Shown here: in pieces, positions 1 to 7,691 of the stretch | Layout of the letters: every line of letters begins with the position of its first letter | Position numbering within the stretch: the stretch's first letter is position 1 | NCBI RefSeq assembly: GCF_003045775.1 | Contig: NZ_PXNS01000005.1 | Span: 372,001 to 436,000 of the forward strand | Direction of reading: 5' to 3' | DNA length: 64,000 nt | DNA from: Halomonas litopenaei | Lineage (GTDB): Bacteria; Pseudomonadota; Gammaproteobacteria; Pseudomonadales; Halomonadaceae | Notes under the pieces: generated by a model | Database searches by the model: none | The model's input: the letters and a program-made list of their open reading frames with translations, nothing else | What the model was told of the DNA's origin: nothing | Translations under genes and position numbers: made by a program

Positions 1-636
1 ACCGGCGACAATGTGTCGAGCTATGAGGTCCTTCAGGAGCAGTCCGCCTGGCTCGCCGGTGCAGCGGCGGGTCTGCTGACCCAAAGCGGCGTGGTGGGCC
101 ATATCTCGGGGATTCGCGTCACTCCGGGTCTCAAGGGTCGCGGGGGCTTCTACCACGGTCTGCAGCATACCCGGCCGGACGCCGACTTCCTCACCATCTT
201 CGCCGGCGATCAGGACGATGTGTCACTGGCCCATGACGTGGCCAGCGCCCAGATCGAGGCCGGTGCCGATATCATCTTCACCATGTTGAATGCAGGTCGC
301 CAAGGGGCCATCGAGGCGATGCAGGAGGCCGAAGGCGTTTGGCAGTTCGGCAATGTGCGCGAGTGGCATGAGGACTACCCGGAGGTGTTCGCCGGCTCCG
401 CCATCGCCAACGTGTCCATGGCGGGTTTTGTTGCTGCCGAGGCGGTCAAGCAGGGCAGCTGGAGCTCGGGTGAGGTGGTGCGTATCGGCCTGGAGAACCC
501 GGAGGCGGTGCGTCTGTCGCTGGCGCCCTGGGTCGAGGACGACATCGTCGCCGAACTCGATCGCCTCGCCGCCGAGATCGTCGAAGGAAGCATCGAGGTA
601 CAGACGTCCTACGACGGCGAGGAATTCTCTCTGTAG
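1..636 (+). CDS. BMP/PnrA family ABC transporter substrate-binding protein (C-terminal part)
   Basis: The reading frame is open from base 1, so the gene began upstream; 211 residues of its C-terminal part are visible. The sequence resembles periplasmic basic-membrane-protein (BMP/PnrA) receptors, which deliver nucleosides or related ligands to an ABC importer. Supporting blocks are SGIRVTPGLKGRGGFYHGL, the alternating alpha/beta segment GADIIFTMLNAGRQGAIEA, and a late VSMAGFVAAEAVKQG helix. The partner permease and ATPase genes would lie upstream, outside the window. A strong hairpin follows 45 bases after the stop. The family call is fairly secure; the ligand is unknown. Confidence 0.8.
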   Translation, partial: TGDNVSSYEVLQEQSAWLAGAAAGLLTQSGVVGHISGIRVTPGLKGRGGFYHGLQHTRPDADFLTIFAGDQDDVSLAHDVASAQIEAGADIIFTMLNAGRQGAIEAMQEAEGVWQFGNVREWHEDYPEVFAGSAIANVSMAGFVAAEAVKQGSWSSGEVVRIGLENPEAVRLSLAPWVEDDIVAELDRLAAEIVEGSIEVQTSYDGEEFSL

Positions 637-680
637 CAGGGGCAAGTCTCTCGCTGCTCAATGATGGATCAGCACCACGC

Positions 681-708
681 AAGAAGGCGGCCGCAAGGCC
701 GCCTTCTT
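681..708. terminator. Bidirectional hairpin terminator between convergent genes
   Basis: A perfect 12-base stem (AAGAAGGCGGCC) closes on a GCAA loop. It lies between the end of the BMP gene (+) and the end of yeiH (-), so it can end both transcripts; the A/T-rich outer stem supplies a short T tail on either strand. Confidence 0.8.
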
Positions 709-746
709 CGCTGTGTGTCGGGTTCCTGCCCGGTCCATCGATCCGG

Positions 747-1757
747 TCAGCCCATCAGCAGGGCACTGGCCATCCCGCCACCAACCACCAGTAGCACAAA
801 CAGGATCAGGGCGAGCAGAAAGGGCTTCACGCCGAGCGCTTTGAGGCGAGACATCCGGGTGTTGATGCCAAGCGCGGCCATGGCCATGGTCAGGGCGATC
901 TGGCCGGCCAGCACCAGACCCGAGTGCAGCGGCGCGGGCAGGGTGATGACGCTGTTGACGCCGACCATGGCGATAAAGCCGAGGGCAAACCAGGGGATCA
1001 CCAGCTTGGCCTTGTGTGCGCCCTGAGCGCCGGCCTCGGCGCCTTCCTGGGTCGGCTGACGCAGCCACCATTGGCCGACCACCAGCAGGAAGGGCACCAG
1101 CAGCATCACCCGCACCAGCTTGACGATGACCGCGTTGGCCAGGGCATCCGGGCCGACGGCGTCGCCGGCGGCGACCACCTGGGCCACCTCATGCACGGTA
1201 GCGCCGATATAGACCCCGAACAGTCCCTCGTCCATGCCCAGCCACGGATACAGCAGCGGGTAGGTCAGCATGGCCAGGGAGCCGAACAGCACCACCGTGG
1301 CCACCGCCATGGACGCCGCTGCCGGCTTCGAGCGAATGGTCGACTCGGTGGCGAGCACCGCAGCGGCGCCGCAGATGGCGCTGCCGGCACTGGTCAGCAG
1401 GGTGGTCTCGCGATCCATGCCGAGCACCCGGGTGCCGATCTGGTAGCCGACCAGCAGTACCGCGGTGATGATCAGCGCGTCCAGCAGCAGCACCTTGGGC
1501 CCGAGTCCGACCACCTGAGCGAAGGTCAGCGAGAGGCCGAACAGCACGATGCCGCCGCGCAGCAGCCAGCGGGTAGCGAAGGCGAGCCCCGGCTGGGCGC
1601 CCTCGACGGTGCGCTTGAGCGGCAGATTGCCGACCACGATGCCCAGCAGCAGGGCGAACACCAGCGGACTGACGCCTGCGTCGGCGATACCGGGCAGTCG
1701 GCTGATGGCCTGCCCGGCCAGCGTCAATAGTGCGCATAGCGCAAGTCCTTGCCACAT
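747..1757 (-). CDS. yeiH: YeiH-family putative sulfate exporter (UPF0324)
   Basis: A 336-residue integral membrane protein with about ten hydrophobic segments. It begins MWQGLALCALLTLAGQAISR and contains the family's glycine-rich blocks LLLGIVVGN, AGSAICGAAAV and YIGATVHEVAQVVAAG. The YeiH/UPF0324 family is annotated as a putative sulfate or anion exporter and is usually next to a LysR regulator, as here. The ATG start has a GAGGAG ribosome site about 7 bases upstream. The gene is transcribed away from the LysR gene at 1959. The transport substrate is inferred from family naming only. Confidence 0.85.
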   Translation of the reverse strand: MWQGLALCALLTLAGQAISRLPGIADAGVSPLVFALLLGIVVGNLPLKRTVEGAQPGLAFATRWLLRGGIVLFGLSLTFAQVVGLGPKVLLLDALIITAVLLVGYQIGTRVLGMDRETTLLTSAGSAICGAAAVLATESTIRSKPAAASMAVATVVLFGSLAMLTYPLLYPWLGMDEGLFGVYIGATVHEVAQVVAAGDAVGPDALANAVIVKLVRVMLLVPFLLVVGQWWLRQPTQEGAEAGAQGAHKAKLVIPWFALGFIAMVGVNSVITLPAPLHSGLVLAGQIALTMAMAALGINTRMSRLKALGVKPFLLALILFVLLVVGGGMASALLMG

Positions 1758-1958
1758 GAGCGGATCTCCTCTTCGTGTCAGGGTATCGCCGCTACCGGCT
1801 CGTCTGGGTGGAGCCTGAGGCGTCGGTTCGATAGGGAGATTCTAGGCGTGGATATGCCAGATGATTATCGTGTAATAACGAAACCTGTTATAAGCTGAGC
1901 CGATATAGGAGCCGTTGTCGTTTCCCCGCCATCTTCCCTGCAACCGTCGAGCACCGTG
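1758..1958. promoter_or_regulatory. Divergent yeiH/yeiE control region
   Basis: This 200-base gap separates divergent yeiH and its LysR gene and is much richer in A/T than its flanks around 1860-1900. It holds an inverted repeat TTAT-cgtgta-ATAA at 1865-1878, which fits the T-N11-A layout of LysR sites. No certain -35/-10 pair was assigned. Confidence 0.4.
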
Positions 1959-2903
1959 ATGAGTTTCTCGCCAGACAGTCCCACCCGCTCCCATATCACC
2001 CTGCGCCAGCTCGAGGTCTTCGTGGCGGTGGCCCGGCTGGGAACCGTCAGCGCCGCGGCCAGACAACTGAGCCTGTCCCAGTCGGCGACCAGCCAGGCGC
2101 TGGCGGACCTGGAGCGTCAACTTGGTGTCACCCTGTTCGAACGCCCGGGACGGCGGCTTGGCCTGAACGACATGGGCCATCGACTGCTGCCGCGCGCCGA
2201 ACAGCTGCTGGATGATCTGGGCGAGCTGATCGCCGCCGCCGAGGAACCGGGAGACGAGCTCCACGGCAGCCTAGCGATCTCCGCCAGCGCCACCATCGGC
2301 ACCTATCTGTTGCCGCCGCTGGCCGGGGAGTTCGGCGGACTGCATCCGGGGGTCGACCTGCGCCTGAGGCTTCGCAATACCGGCGAGGTGATCTCCGAGG
2401 TACAGCGCTTCGACGCCGACCTGGGGATGATCGAGGGGCGCTGTCACGAGCCGGGACTCGCCAGCGAAGTGTGGTGCGAAGATCATATGGTGATTGTCTG
2501 CGCGCCCGGACATCCGCTGGTGGCCAAGGGCCGGGTCGAGGACGCTGATCTGGTCGAGCAGTCGTGGATCCTGCGCGAGATCGGCTCCGGCAGCCGGGAG
2601 GTGCTCGAGGCGGCGGTGCTGCCCCGGGTGCCGAGGCTCAAGGTACGCATGGAGCTGGGGCAGCACGAGGCGATCAAGCAGGCTGTGGCGGCGGGCCTGG
2701 GACTGGGTTGCCTGTCGCACCTGAGCGTGCGGGGAGAGCTCGAGCGAGGGGAGTTGCTGGCGCTGTCACATGACCTGCCGCTGACCCGCCACTTCTCGCT
2801 GGTGTGGCATCCGGACCGCTACCGCAGCCCGGCCTGGCAGGCCTTCAAGGTCTTCTTGATGGAACAGAGAAGCCGTTTTGCGCTGCCGGCGCAGGACGCC
2901 TAG
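1959..2903 (+). CDS. yeiE: LysR-family regulator, YeiE-like
   Basis: A LysR-type transcription factor of 314 residues. The N-terminal winged helix-turn-helix covers about residues 12-70 (ITLRQLEVFVAVARLGTVSA, then LSQSATSQALADLERQLG), and the remainder is a periplasmic-binding-like effector domain. YeiE proteins are CysB-like sulfur-responsive regulators that commonly sit divergent to yeiH. A GTG directly before the ATG (1956) is an alternative start. The stop codon at 2901-2903 overlaps the outermost tail of the duplicated traX ends on the other strand. The family is certain; the YeiE subtype rests on synteny. Confidence 0.8.
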   Translation: MSFSPDSPTRSHITLRQLEVFVAVARLGTVSAAARQLSLSQSATSQALADLERQLGVTLFERPGRRLGLNDMGHRLLPRAEQLLDDLGELIAAAEEPGDELHGSLAISASATIGTYLLPPLAGEFGGLHPGVDLRLRLRNTGEVISEVQRFDADLGMIEGRCHEPGLASEVWCEDHMVIVCAPGHPLVAKGRVEDADLVEQSWILREIGSGSREVLEAAVLPRVPRLKVRMELGQHEAIKQAVAAGLGLGCLSHLSVRGELERGELLALSHDLPLTRHFSLVWHPDRYRSPAWQAFKVFLMEQRSRFALPAQDA

Positions 2904-3337
2904 AGGATCTGGGCGTTGCCGTTCCACAGCAGAATGGCGGCGATCACCGCGCTTTCAATATCACATTATCTGGGCGTTGCCGGTCCACAGCAGGATGGCG
3001 GCGATCACCGCGCTTTCAATATCACATTATCTGGGCGTTGCCGGTCCACAGCAGGATGGCGACGATCACCGCGAAGTGGGCCTGGGGGTATCAAGAGCAG
3101 GCGAGCCACCTTGGCGGGTTCTCTGGGCGTTGCCGGTACCGTTACATGATCTGGGCGTTGCCGGTCCACAGCAGGATGGCGGCGATCACCGCGAAGTGGG
3201 CCTGGGGGTACCAAGAGCAGGCGAGCCACCTTGGCGGGTTCACATTATCTGGGCGTTGCCGGTCCACAGCAGGATGGCGGCGATCACCGCGAAGTGGGCC
3301 TGGGGGTACCAAGAGCAGGCGAGCCACCTTGGCGGGT
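2904..3337 (-). repeat. Tandem array of duplicated traX 3' ends
   Basis: Copies of the last codons of traX, in the same orientation, begin at plus positions 2907, 2968, 3029, 3121 (short fragment), 3149 and 3247; the gene's own end starts at 3345. Spacing is 61, 61, then 98 bases. Each full copy keeps the coding sense (AVIAAILLWTGNAQIM, stop). The 98-base units extend inward as a diverged version of the gene (WLACSWYPQAHF against WLAWYPAHF), with 9 extra bases and mainly synonymous changes. The outermost copy ends differently (LLWNGNAQIL) with its own TAG, next to the end of yeiE. There are no unique spacers, so it is not a CRISPR array. No independent gene is visible in this stretch. Confidence 0.9.
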
Positions 3338-4138
3338 TCACATTATCTGGGCGTTGCCGGTCCACAGCAGGATGGCGGCGATCACCGCGAAGTGGGCCGG
3401 ATACCACGCGAGCCACATCCGCCGCGGCATGACGATGCCGGGCGCGCGGCATAGCCGGTGAGCACCAGCGGCCAGCAGCAGCACCGCCAGGACCGTGGCC
3501 ACGGTCACCGACTTGGCCATGTCGGAGCTGTTCATCATGCCTGCCACCAGCAGCAGCGGCAGGCAGCCGACCACCGCCAGCAGGCGCGAGAGCAGGGCGT
3601 CGTCGGTACGATGGAGCTGGCCCATGCCAAGCATGAAAAACGGCACCAGCAACAGGCCATGGTGGCCGTATTCGACCCAGAAGCCGGCAAAGTACCAGCC
3701 GGTTGCCACGCCGAGGGTCTCCAGCGCCAGGCGTACATGGCCCAGCTCTCCGGCCTCCTGTCGCCGGGTCAGTTGCTCAAGCCAGTGTCCGGCCATCAGC
3801 CCGAGCGCCAGGGTAAAGCAGATGTTGAGCTGAAACAGCGCCTCGCGGGGCATCAGTTGGTAGGGTAACTGGGCCAGCAGACCGATGATCATCACCCGGC
3901 GCGCGTAGCGCAGCGGATCACGGGTATTGAACAGCCCGTGCCAGGCGACCATGCCGGCGAACAGTGGAAAGGCGATACGGCCCACGCTCGAATCGACCCA
4001 GCCAAGGTGCCAGGCGTCGGTGGCCAGGTAGCGTGCCAGGTGGTCCAGGGTCATGGTGACAAGCGCGATCCACTGGCCCCAGCCGGTCCAGTGGGAGGAC
4101 GGTCGTTCGTGGTAGCTGGCGCTGGCGACGTAGGTCAT
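3338..4138 (-). CDS. TraX family integral membrane protein
   Basis: A 266-residue polytopic membrane protein starting MTYVASASYHERPSS, with at least seven hydrophobic segments. It resembles the TraX family, named for the F-plasmid pilin N-acetylase; chromosomal members have unknown acyl-acceptor targets. Family features are TMTLDHLARYL near residue 30 and the closing segment AHFAVIAAILLWTGNAQIM. The start was chosen for the ribosome site (CAGGGAAG) 5-6 bases before the ATG; a longer frame to 4222 lacks this. The 3' end has been copied several times downstream. No conjugation genes are nearby, so a role in conjugation is unlikely. Confidence 0.75.
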   Translation of the reverse strand: MTYVASASYHERPSSHWTGWGQWIALVTMTLDHLARYLATDAWHLGWVDSSVGRIAFPLFAGMVAWHGLFNTRDPLRYARRVMIIGLLAQLPYQLMPREALFQLNICFTLALGLMAGHWLEQLTRRQEAGELGHVRLALETLGVATGWYFAGFWVEYGHHGLLLVPFFMLGMGQLHRTDDALLSRLLAVVGCLPLLLVAGMMNSSDMAKSVTVATVLAVLLLAAGAHRLCRAPGIVMPRRMWLAWYPAHFAVIAAILLWTGNAQIM

Positions 4139-4321
4139 CGGACTTCCCTGTTGTTCGGCTTGCCAGGGTAGACTTGTGCCGGGCCGACAAGTTCCGCAGG
4201 AGTCAGAGTAGAGCTTCGACACCGACCAGGATCAGCACCGGGTCAAGGATCTCTGCGACAGCCCCTGCAAGAGCCGACAACAGCGCCGAGACAATAACAA
4301 CATCACCACCGAGGAGACGCC

Positions 4322-5281
4322 ATGAAGAATGGCTTCGGCTTCGACCTGCGCAGTATGGAAATCTTCGTCGAGACCCTGGAACGCGGTAGCCAGAGCGCCG
4401 CCGCCGAGGCGCTCGGCCTGACCCAGTCGTCGGTGTCGCATTGCCTGGCGACCCTCGAAGAGAGCCTGGGGCTGGCGCTGTTCGAGCGCCGCTCGCGGCC
4501 GCTGGAGCCCACCAGCGCCGGGCGCTTCTTTTATGACCGTGCCCGCCGTCTGCTGGGCGAGGCCCGGGATACCCGCCGCGAACTGATCACCGGCGCCTTC
4601 GGTCAATTGCATCAGATGCGCCTGGCGCTGGTGGATTCGCTGGCCACCGCCGTGGGCAAGCCGCTGATCGATGTCATCCGCCGCCACACCCGTGACTACA
4701 CCCTGACCACCGGGCTTTCGCACATGCACGGCCACTCGTTGCTGACGCGGCATGTGGACGTGATCATCTCCGACGATCGGCTGGAAAACTACGACGGCCT
4801 GGAGCGTCACAGGGTGCTGGACGAGCCCTTTGTGCTGGTGTTGCCGGCGAGTTGGACGGGGCCTGCTGACAATCTGCGCTGGCTATCGCGTCAGCTCGAC
4901 TTCGTGCGCTACGTGCCACAGTCGCTGATCGGCCAGAGTATCGAGCGCCACCTGCGCCTGGCCGGTGTGGAGCTGCCGGCGCGGCTGCACCTGGACAACA
5001 CCTGCGCCTTGCTCAAGGCGGTGAGCGACGGCGTCGGCTTTACCGTGACGACCCCGCTGTGCCTGTATCAGGCGGGGCTCGATCAGCTCAGGGTGCGTAT
5101 CGAAGCGCTGCCGCTGGCGCCGCTCAAGCGCTCGTTGACGCTGGTCGCCAGGCGCGACGAACTCGGTGGCTTGCCTGGGCAGCTGGCGCGGGACGCCCGC
5201 CGCCTGCTGGACGGCGACTTTCGTGCCACGCTCACCGAGGAGCTGCCCTGGGTCGAGGAGCAGATCGTCACTTCCGTCTGA
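4322..5281 (+). CDS. LysR-family transcriptional regulator
   Basis: A 319-residue LysR protein. The helix-turn-helix lies at about residues 8-66 (SMEIFVETLERGSQSAAAEA, LTQSSVSHCLATLEESLG), followed by an effector domain. The ATG has a GAGGAGAC ribosome site. It sits immediately upstream of, and in the same direction as, TRAP transporter 1, whose upstream region has a perfect palindrome (5359-5375). It therefore probably controls that transporter and the linked amine-catabolic genes. The ligand is unknown. Confidence 0.85.
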   Translation: MKNGFGFDLRSMEIFVETLERGSQSAAAEALGLTQSSVSHCLATLEESLGLALFERRSRPLEPTSAGRFFYDRARRLLGEARDTRRELITGAFGQLHQMRLALVDSLATAVGKPLIDVIRRHTRDYTLTTGLSHMHGHSLLTRHVDVIISDDRLENYDGLERHRVLDEPFVLVLPASWTGPADNLRWLSRQLDFVRYVPQSLIGQSIERHLRLAGVELPARLHLDNTCALLKAVSDGVGFTVTTPLCLYQAGLDQLRVRIEALPLAPLKRSLTLVARRDELGGLPGQLARDARRLLDGDFRATLTEELPWVEEQIVTSV

Positions 5282-5358
5282 GAATCTTCCCGGCGATGGC
5301 CAGTTGCATGGCCGGTTTCGGTGCAGTGGCTGCTTTTCTCTGCACTTTGCTTGAGCAG

Positions 5359-5375
5359 TATCGAAAGCTTCGATA
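5359..5375. promoter_or_regulatory. 17-base perfect palindrome upstream of TRAP operon 1
   Basis: TATCGAAAGCTTCGATA is a perfect inverted repeat in the gap between the LysR gene and dctQ, about 90 bases before the dctQ start. Its length and T...A ends fit a LysR operator. That the neighbouring LysR protein binds it is an inference from position. Confidence 0.55.
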
Positions 5376-5464
5376 GTCATCACGTCGTTGAAGTCGATGC
5401 AACTGGCACGTCCGGCCAGGCTGGGCCAAGACTCAGGAGATTCCTCTTGTGTCCGGGAGCGCCC

Positions 5465-6040
5465 ATGCCGGCAGCCATTCGTCTCTACGTCCGCTACGTG
5501 GACCGATTCAATCGGCGTATCGGTCGTATCGTCATGTACCTGATCTTCGTGATGATCGGGGTCCTGCTCTACGCCTCGCTCTCGCGCACCCTGTTTGATC
5601 GGCCGTTGATCTGGGGCGTCGAGGTCTCTCAGTTCCTGATGGTCGCCTACTTTCTGCTGGGCGGCGCCTACTCCATGCAGCTCGACGACCATGTGCGCAT
5701 GGACCTCTTCTATACCCGACTATCGCCACGGGCCAAGGCCATGAGCGACGTCCTGACCATGCTGCTGTTGCTGGTGTTCCTCGCCACCCTGCTGGCCGGC
5801 GGCATCTCCAGCACCAGCTACGCGATCAAGTACGGCGAGACCAACTACAGCTCCTGGGCGCCGCCGCTGGCGCCGATCAAGATCATCATGACCCTGGGGG
5901 TAGCGCTGATGCTAGCCCAGTGCCTCTCGACCCTGTTCAAGGATATCGCCGTGCTGAGAGGACACCCGCTCGAGCAGACCGAGGGGGATAAGGACGGCAG
6001 GGAAGAGCAGGACCGGAAGGACGGGGAGGGCGATCGATGA
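5465..6040 (+). CDS. dctQ: TRAP transporter small permease (DctQ), system 1
   Basis: A 191-residue protein with four predicted membrane segments, the usual DctQ layout. It has the family block WGVEVSQFLMVAYFLLGGAY followed by DDHVRMDLFY. It forms the small membrane subunit of a sodium-driven TRAP importer with the DctM at 6237 and the binding protein at 7692. The start at 5465 is preceded by GGGAG; an in-frame start at 5321 is less plausible. The C-terminal tail is highly charged (about 30 residues rich in D, E, K, R). The stop overlaps a dctM-like ATG (ATGA at 6037-6040) that is now a duplicated gene head rather than the real dctM start. Confidence 0.88.
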   Translation: MPAAIRLYVRYVDRFNRRIGRIVMYLIFVMIGVLLYASLSRTLFDRPLIWGVEVSQFLMVAYFLLGGAYSMQLDDHVRMDLFYTRLSPRAKAMSDVLTMLLLLVFLATLLAGGISSTSYAIKYGETNYSSWAPPLAPIKIIMTLGVALMLAQCLSTLFKDIAVLRGHPLEQTEGDKDGREEQDRKDGEGDR

Positions 6041-6236
6041 GCTATGAAATGATCGCGCTTACGCTGCTCTTGTCGAGAGCGTCGATGATGTTGCTGTTTC
6101 TAAGCCAGAGCCAGAGCCAGAGCCAGGGACGGAGGGCGATCGATGAGCTATGAAATGATCGTGCTTATGCTGCCCTTGTCGAGAGCGTCGATGATGTTGC
6201 TGTTTCTAAGCCAGAGCCAGGGACGGAGGGCGATCG
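6026..6236 (+). repeat. Two tandem copies of the dctM gene head (ribosome site, start and first codons)
   Basis: The GGAGGGCGATCG leader plus ATGAGCTATGAAATGATCG occurs at 6037 and 6143, and again as the true dctM start at 6237 (periods 106 and 94 bases). The two extra starts open short frames of 38 codons (6037-6153) and 34 codons (6143-6247). They read MSYEMIALTLLLSRASMMLL, a diverged dctM N-terminus with 9 additional bases. They differ in length by two extra six-base units (AGCCAG microrepeat). Each short frame ends 8 bases after the next start, in another frame, so ribosomes leaving dctQ could step through two aborted starts before reaching dctM. Confidence 0.9.
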
Positions 6237-7559
6237 ATGAGCTATGAAATGATCGCGCTGACGATGTTCTCTTCGATGATGTTGCTGCTGTTGACCGGAC
6301 AGCGGGTGTTCGGCGTCATCGGCTTCGTCGGCGCGGCGGCGGCGCTCTTGCTGTGGGGCGATGGCGGCATGGAGATGCCGTTCAGCGCTGCCATCCAGTT
6401 GATGAACTGGTATCCGCTGTTGACCCTGCCTTTGTTCATCTTCATGGGTTACATGCTCTCGGAGTCGGGCATCGCCTCCGAACTCTACGAGATGTTCCAC
6501 GTATGGATGGGCGGGCTCAAGGGCGGGCTCGCCGTCGGTACCATCGGCCTGATGGTGGTGGTCTCGGCGATGAATGGACTGAGTGTGGCCGGCATGGCCA
6601 TCGGTGCCACCATCGCCCTGCCGGAACTGCTGCGCCGGGGCTACGACAAGATCATGGTCACTGGGGTGATCCAGGCCGGAAGCTCGCTTGGCATCCTGGT
6701 GCCGCCCAGCGTGGTGCTGGTGCTCTACGGCATGATCGCGCGACAGCCGGTCAGCCAGCTGTGGCTTGCCGGCGCCATCCCCGGGTTGATCCTGGCTGCG
6801 ATGTTCGTCATCTACATCGTGGTGCGTTGTCGCCTGCAGCCGAGCCTGGGGCCGGCGCTGCCGCCGGAGGAGCGCAACCTGTCCACCGCCGACAAGCTGA
6901 AGCTTCTGCGCGCGGGCATCATGCCGCTGGCAATCTTCTTCTTCATGACCGGGCTGTTCGTGATGGGCGTCACCAGCCTGGTCGAGAGCGCCGCGGTGGG
7001 GGCGCTGTCGGCGACCCTGGCGGCGGCGTTCAAGCGCCGTCTGACGCTGGCGGTAATCGAAACCACGGTGCGCCGCTCGCTCGGCATCACCTGCATGTTC
7101 ATGTGGATCATCCTGGCGGCGCTGTGCTTTGGCGCGGTGTTCGACGGTCTCGGCGCGGTGCGCGCCATCGAGTCAGTATTCCTCGACCAGTTCGGCCTCA
7201 CCCCCTGGCAGATCCTGGTGATGATGCAGCTGTCCTACATTCTGCTCGGCATGTTCCTCGACGACACCGCCATGCTGGTGATCGTGGCGCCGCTGTACGT
7301 GCCGCTGGTGATCACCCTGGGCTTCGACCCGATCTGGTACGGAGTGCTCTACACCATCACCGTGCAGATCGCCTACATGACCCCACCGTTTGGCTACAAC
7401 CTCTTTCTGATGCGCGCCATGGCCCCGCCGGAGATCAGTCTCGGCGACATCTACCGCAGCGTCTGGCCATTCGTCGCCATCATGCTGGCGGGGCTTGCGC
7501 TGATCACCGCGTTTCCCGAGCTGGCGCTATGGCTGCCGGGTCTGTTCAGGGACTACTGA
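6237..7559 (+). CDS. dctM: TRAP transporter large permease (DctM), system 1
   Basis: The 440-residue ion-coupling subunit of TRAP system 1, with about twelve membrane segments. Typical features are PLLTLPLFIFMGYMLSESG, GSSLGILVPPSVVLVLYGM and the late TVQIAYMTPPFGYNLFLM. The ATG is preceded by GGAGGG. Two duplicated copies of this start lie just upstream, so the direct dctQ-dctM overlap usual for these operons has been displaced by about 200 bases. The next gene downstream is the DctP binding protein. Confidence 0.92.
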   Translation: MSYEMIALTMFSSMMLLLLTGQRVFGVIGFVGAAAALLLWGDGGMEMPFSAAIQLMNWYPLLTLPLFIFMGYMLSESGIASELYEMFHVWMGGLKGGLAVGTIGLMVVVSAMNGLSVAGMAIGATIALPELLRRGYDKIMVTGVIQAGSSLGILVPPSVVLVLYGMIARQPVSQLWLAGAIPGLILAAMFVIYIVVRCRLQPSLGPALPPEERNLSTADKLKLLRAGIMPLAIFFFMTGLFVMGVTSLVESAAVGALSATLAAAFKRRLTLAVIETTVRRSLGITCMFMWIILAALCFGAVFDGLGAVRAIESVFLDQFGLTPWQILVMMQLSYILLGMFLDDTAMLVIVAPLYVPLVITLGFDPIWYGVLYTITVQIAYMTPPFGYNLFLMRAMAPPEISLGDIYRSVWPFVAIMLAGLALITAFPELALWLPGLFRDY

Positions 7560-7691
7560 AGCAGGACTGTCGCGGTCTTGGCCCGGCAGGCAGGGATGTG
7601 AAGCAAGAAGCGTCAAGGCAGGAGAAGACGACAACAGGCGTCCTTTACGGACGCAACGTCAGGCAACAACAACGAAAACGGGAGAGAACGG

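Noticed and set aside
2804..3461. Open frames up to 216 residues across the traX repeat array, e.g. with repeated GVAGPQQDGGDHRE
   Set aside because: They read antisense or out of frame through repeated traX ends; the periodicity comes from the DNA repeats, and there are no ribosome sites or recognisable domains.
3338..4222. Longer traX frame beginning at 4222
   Set aside because: The extra 28 residues have no ribosome site and look unlike a membrane protein start; ATG 4138 has a good site and fits the family.
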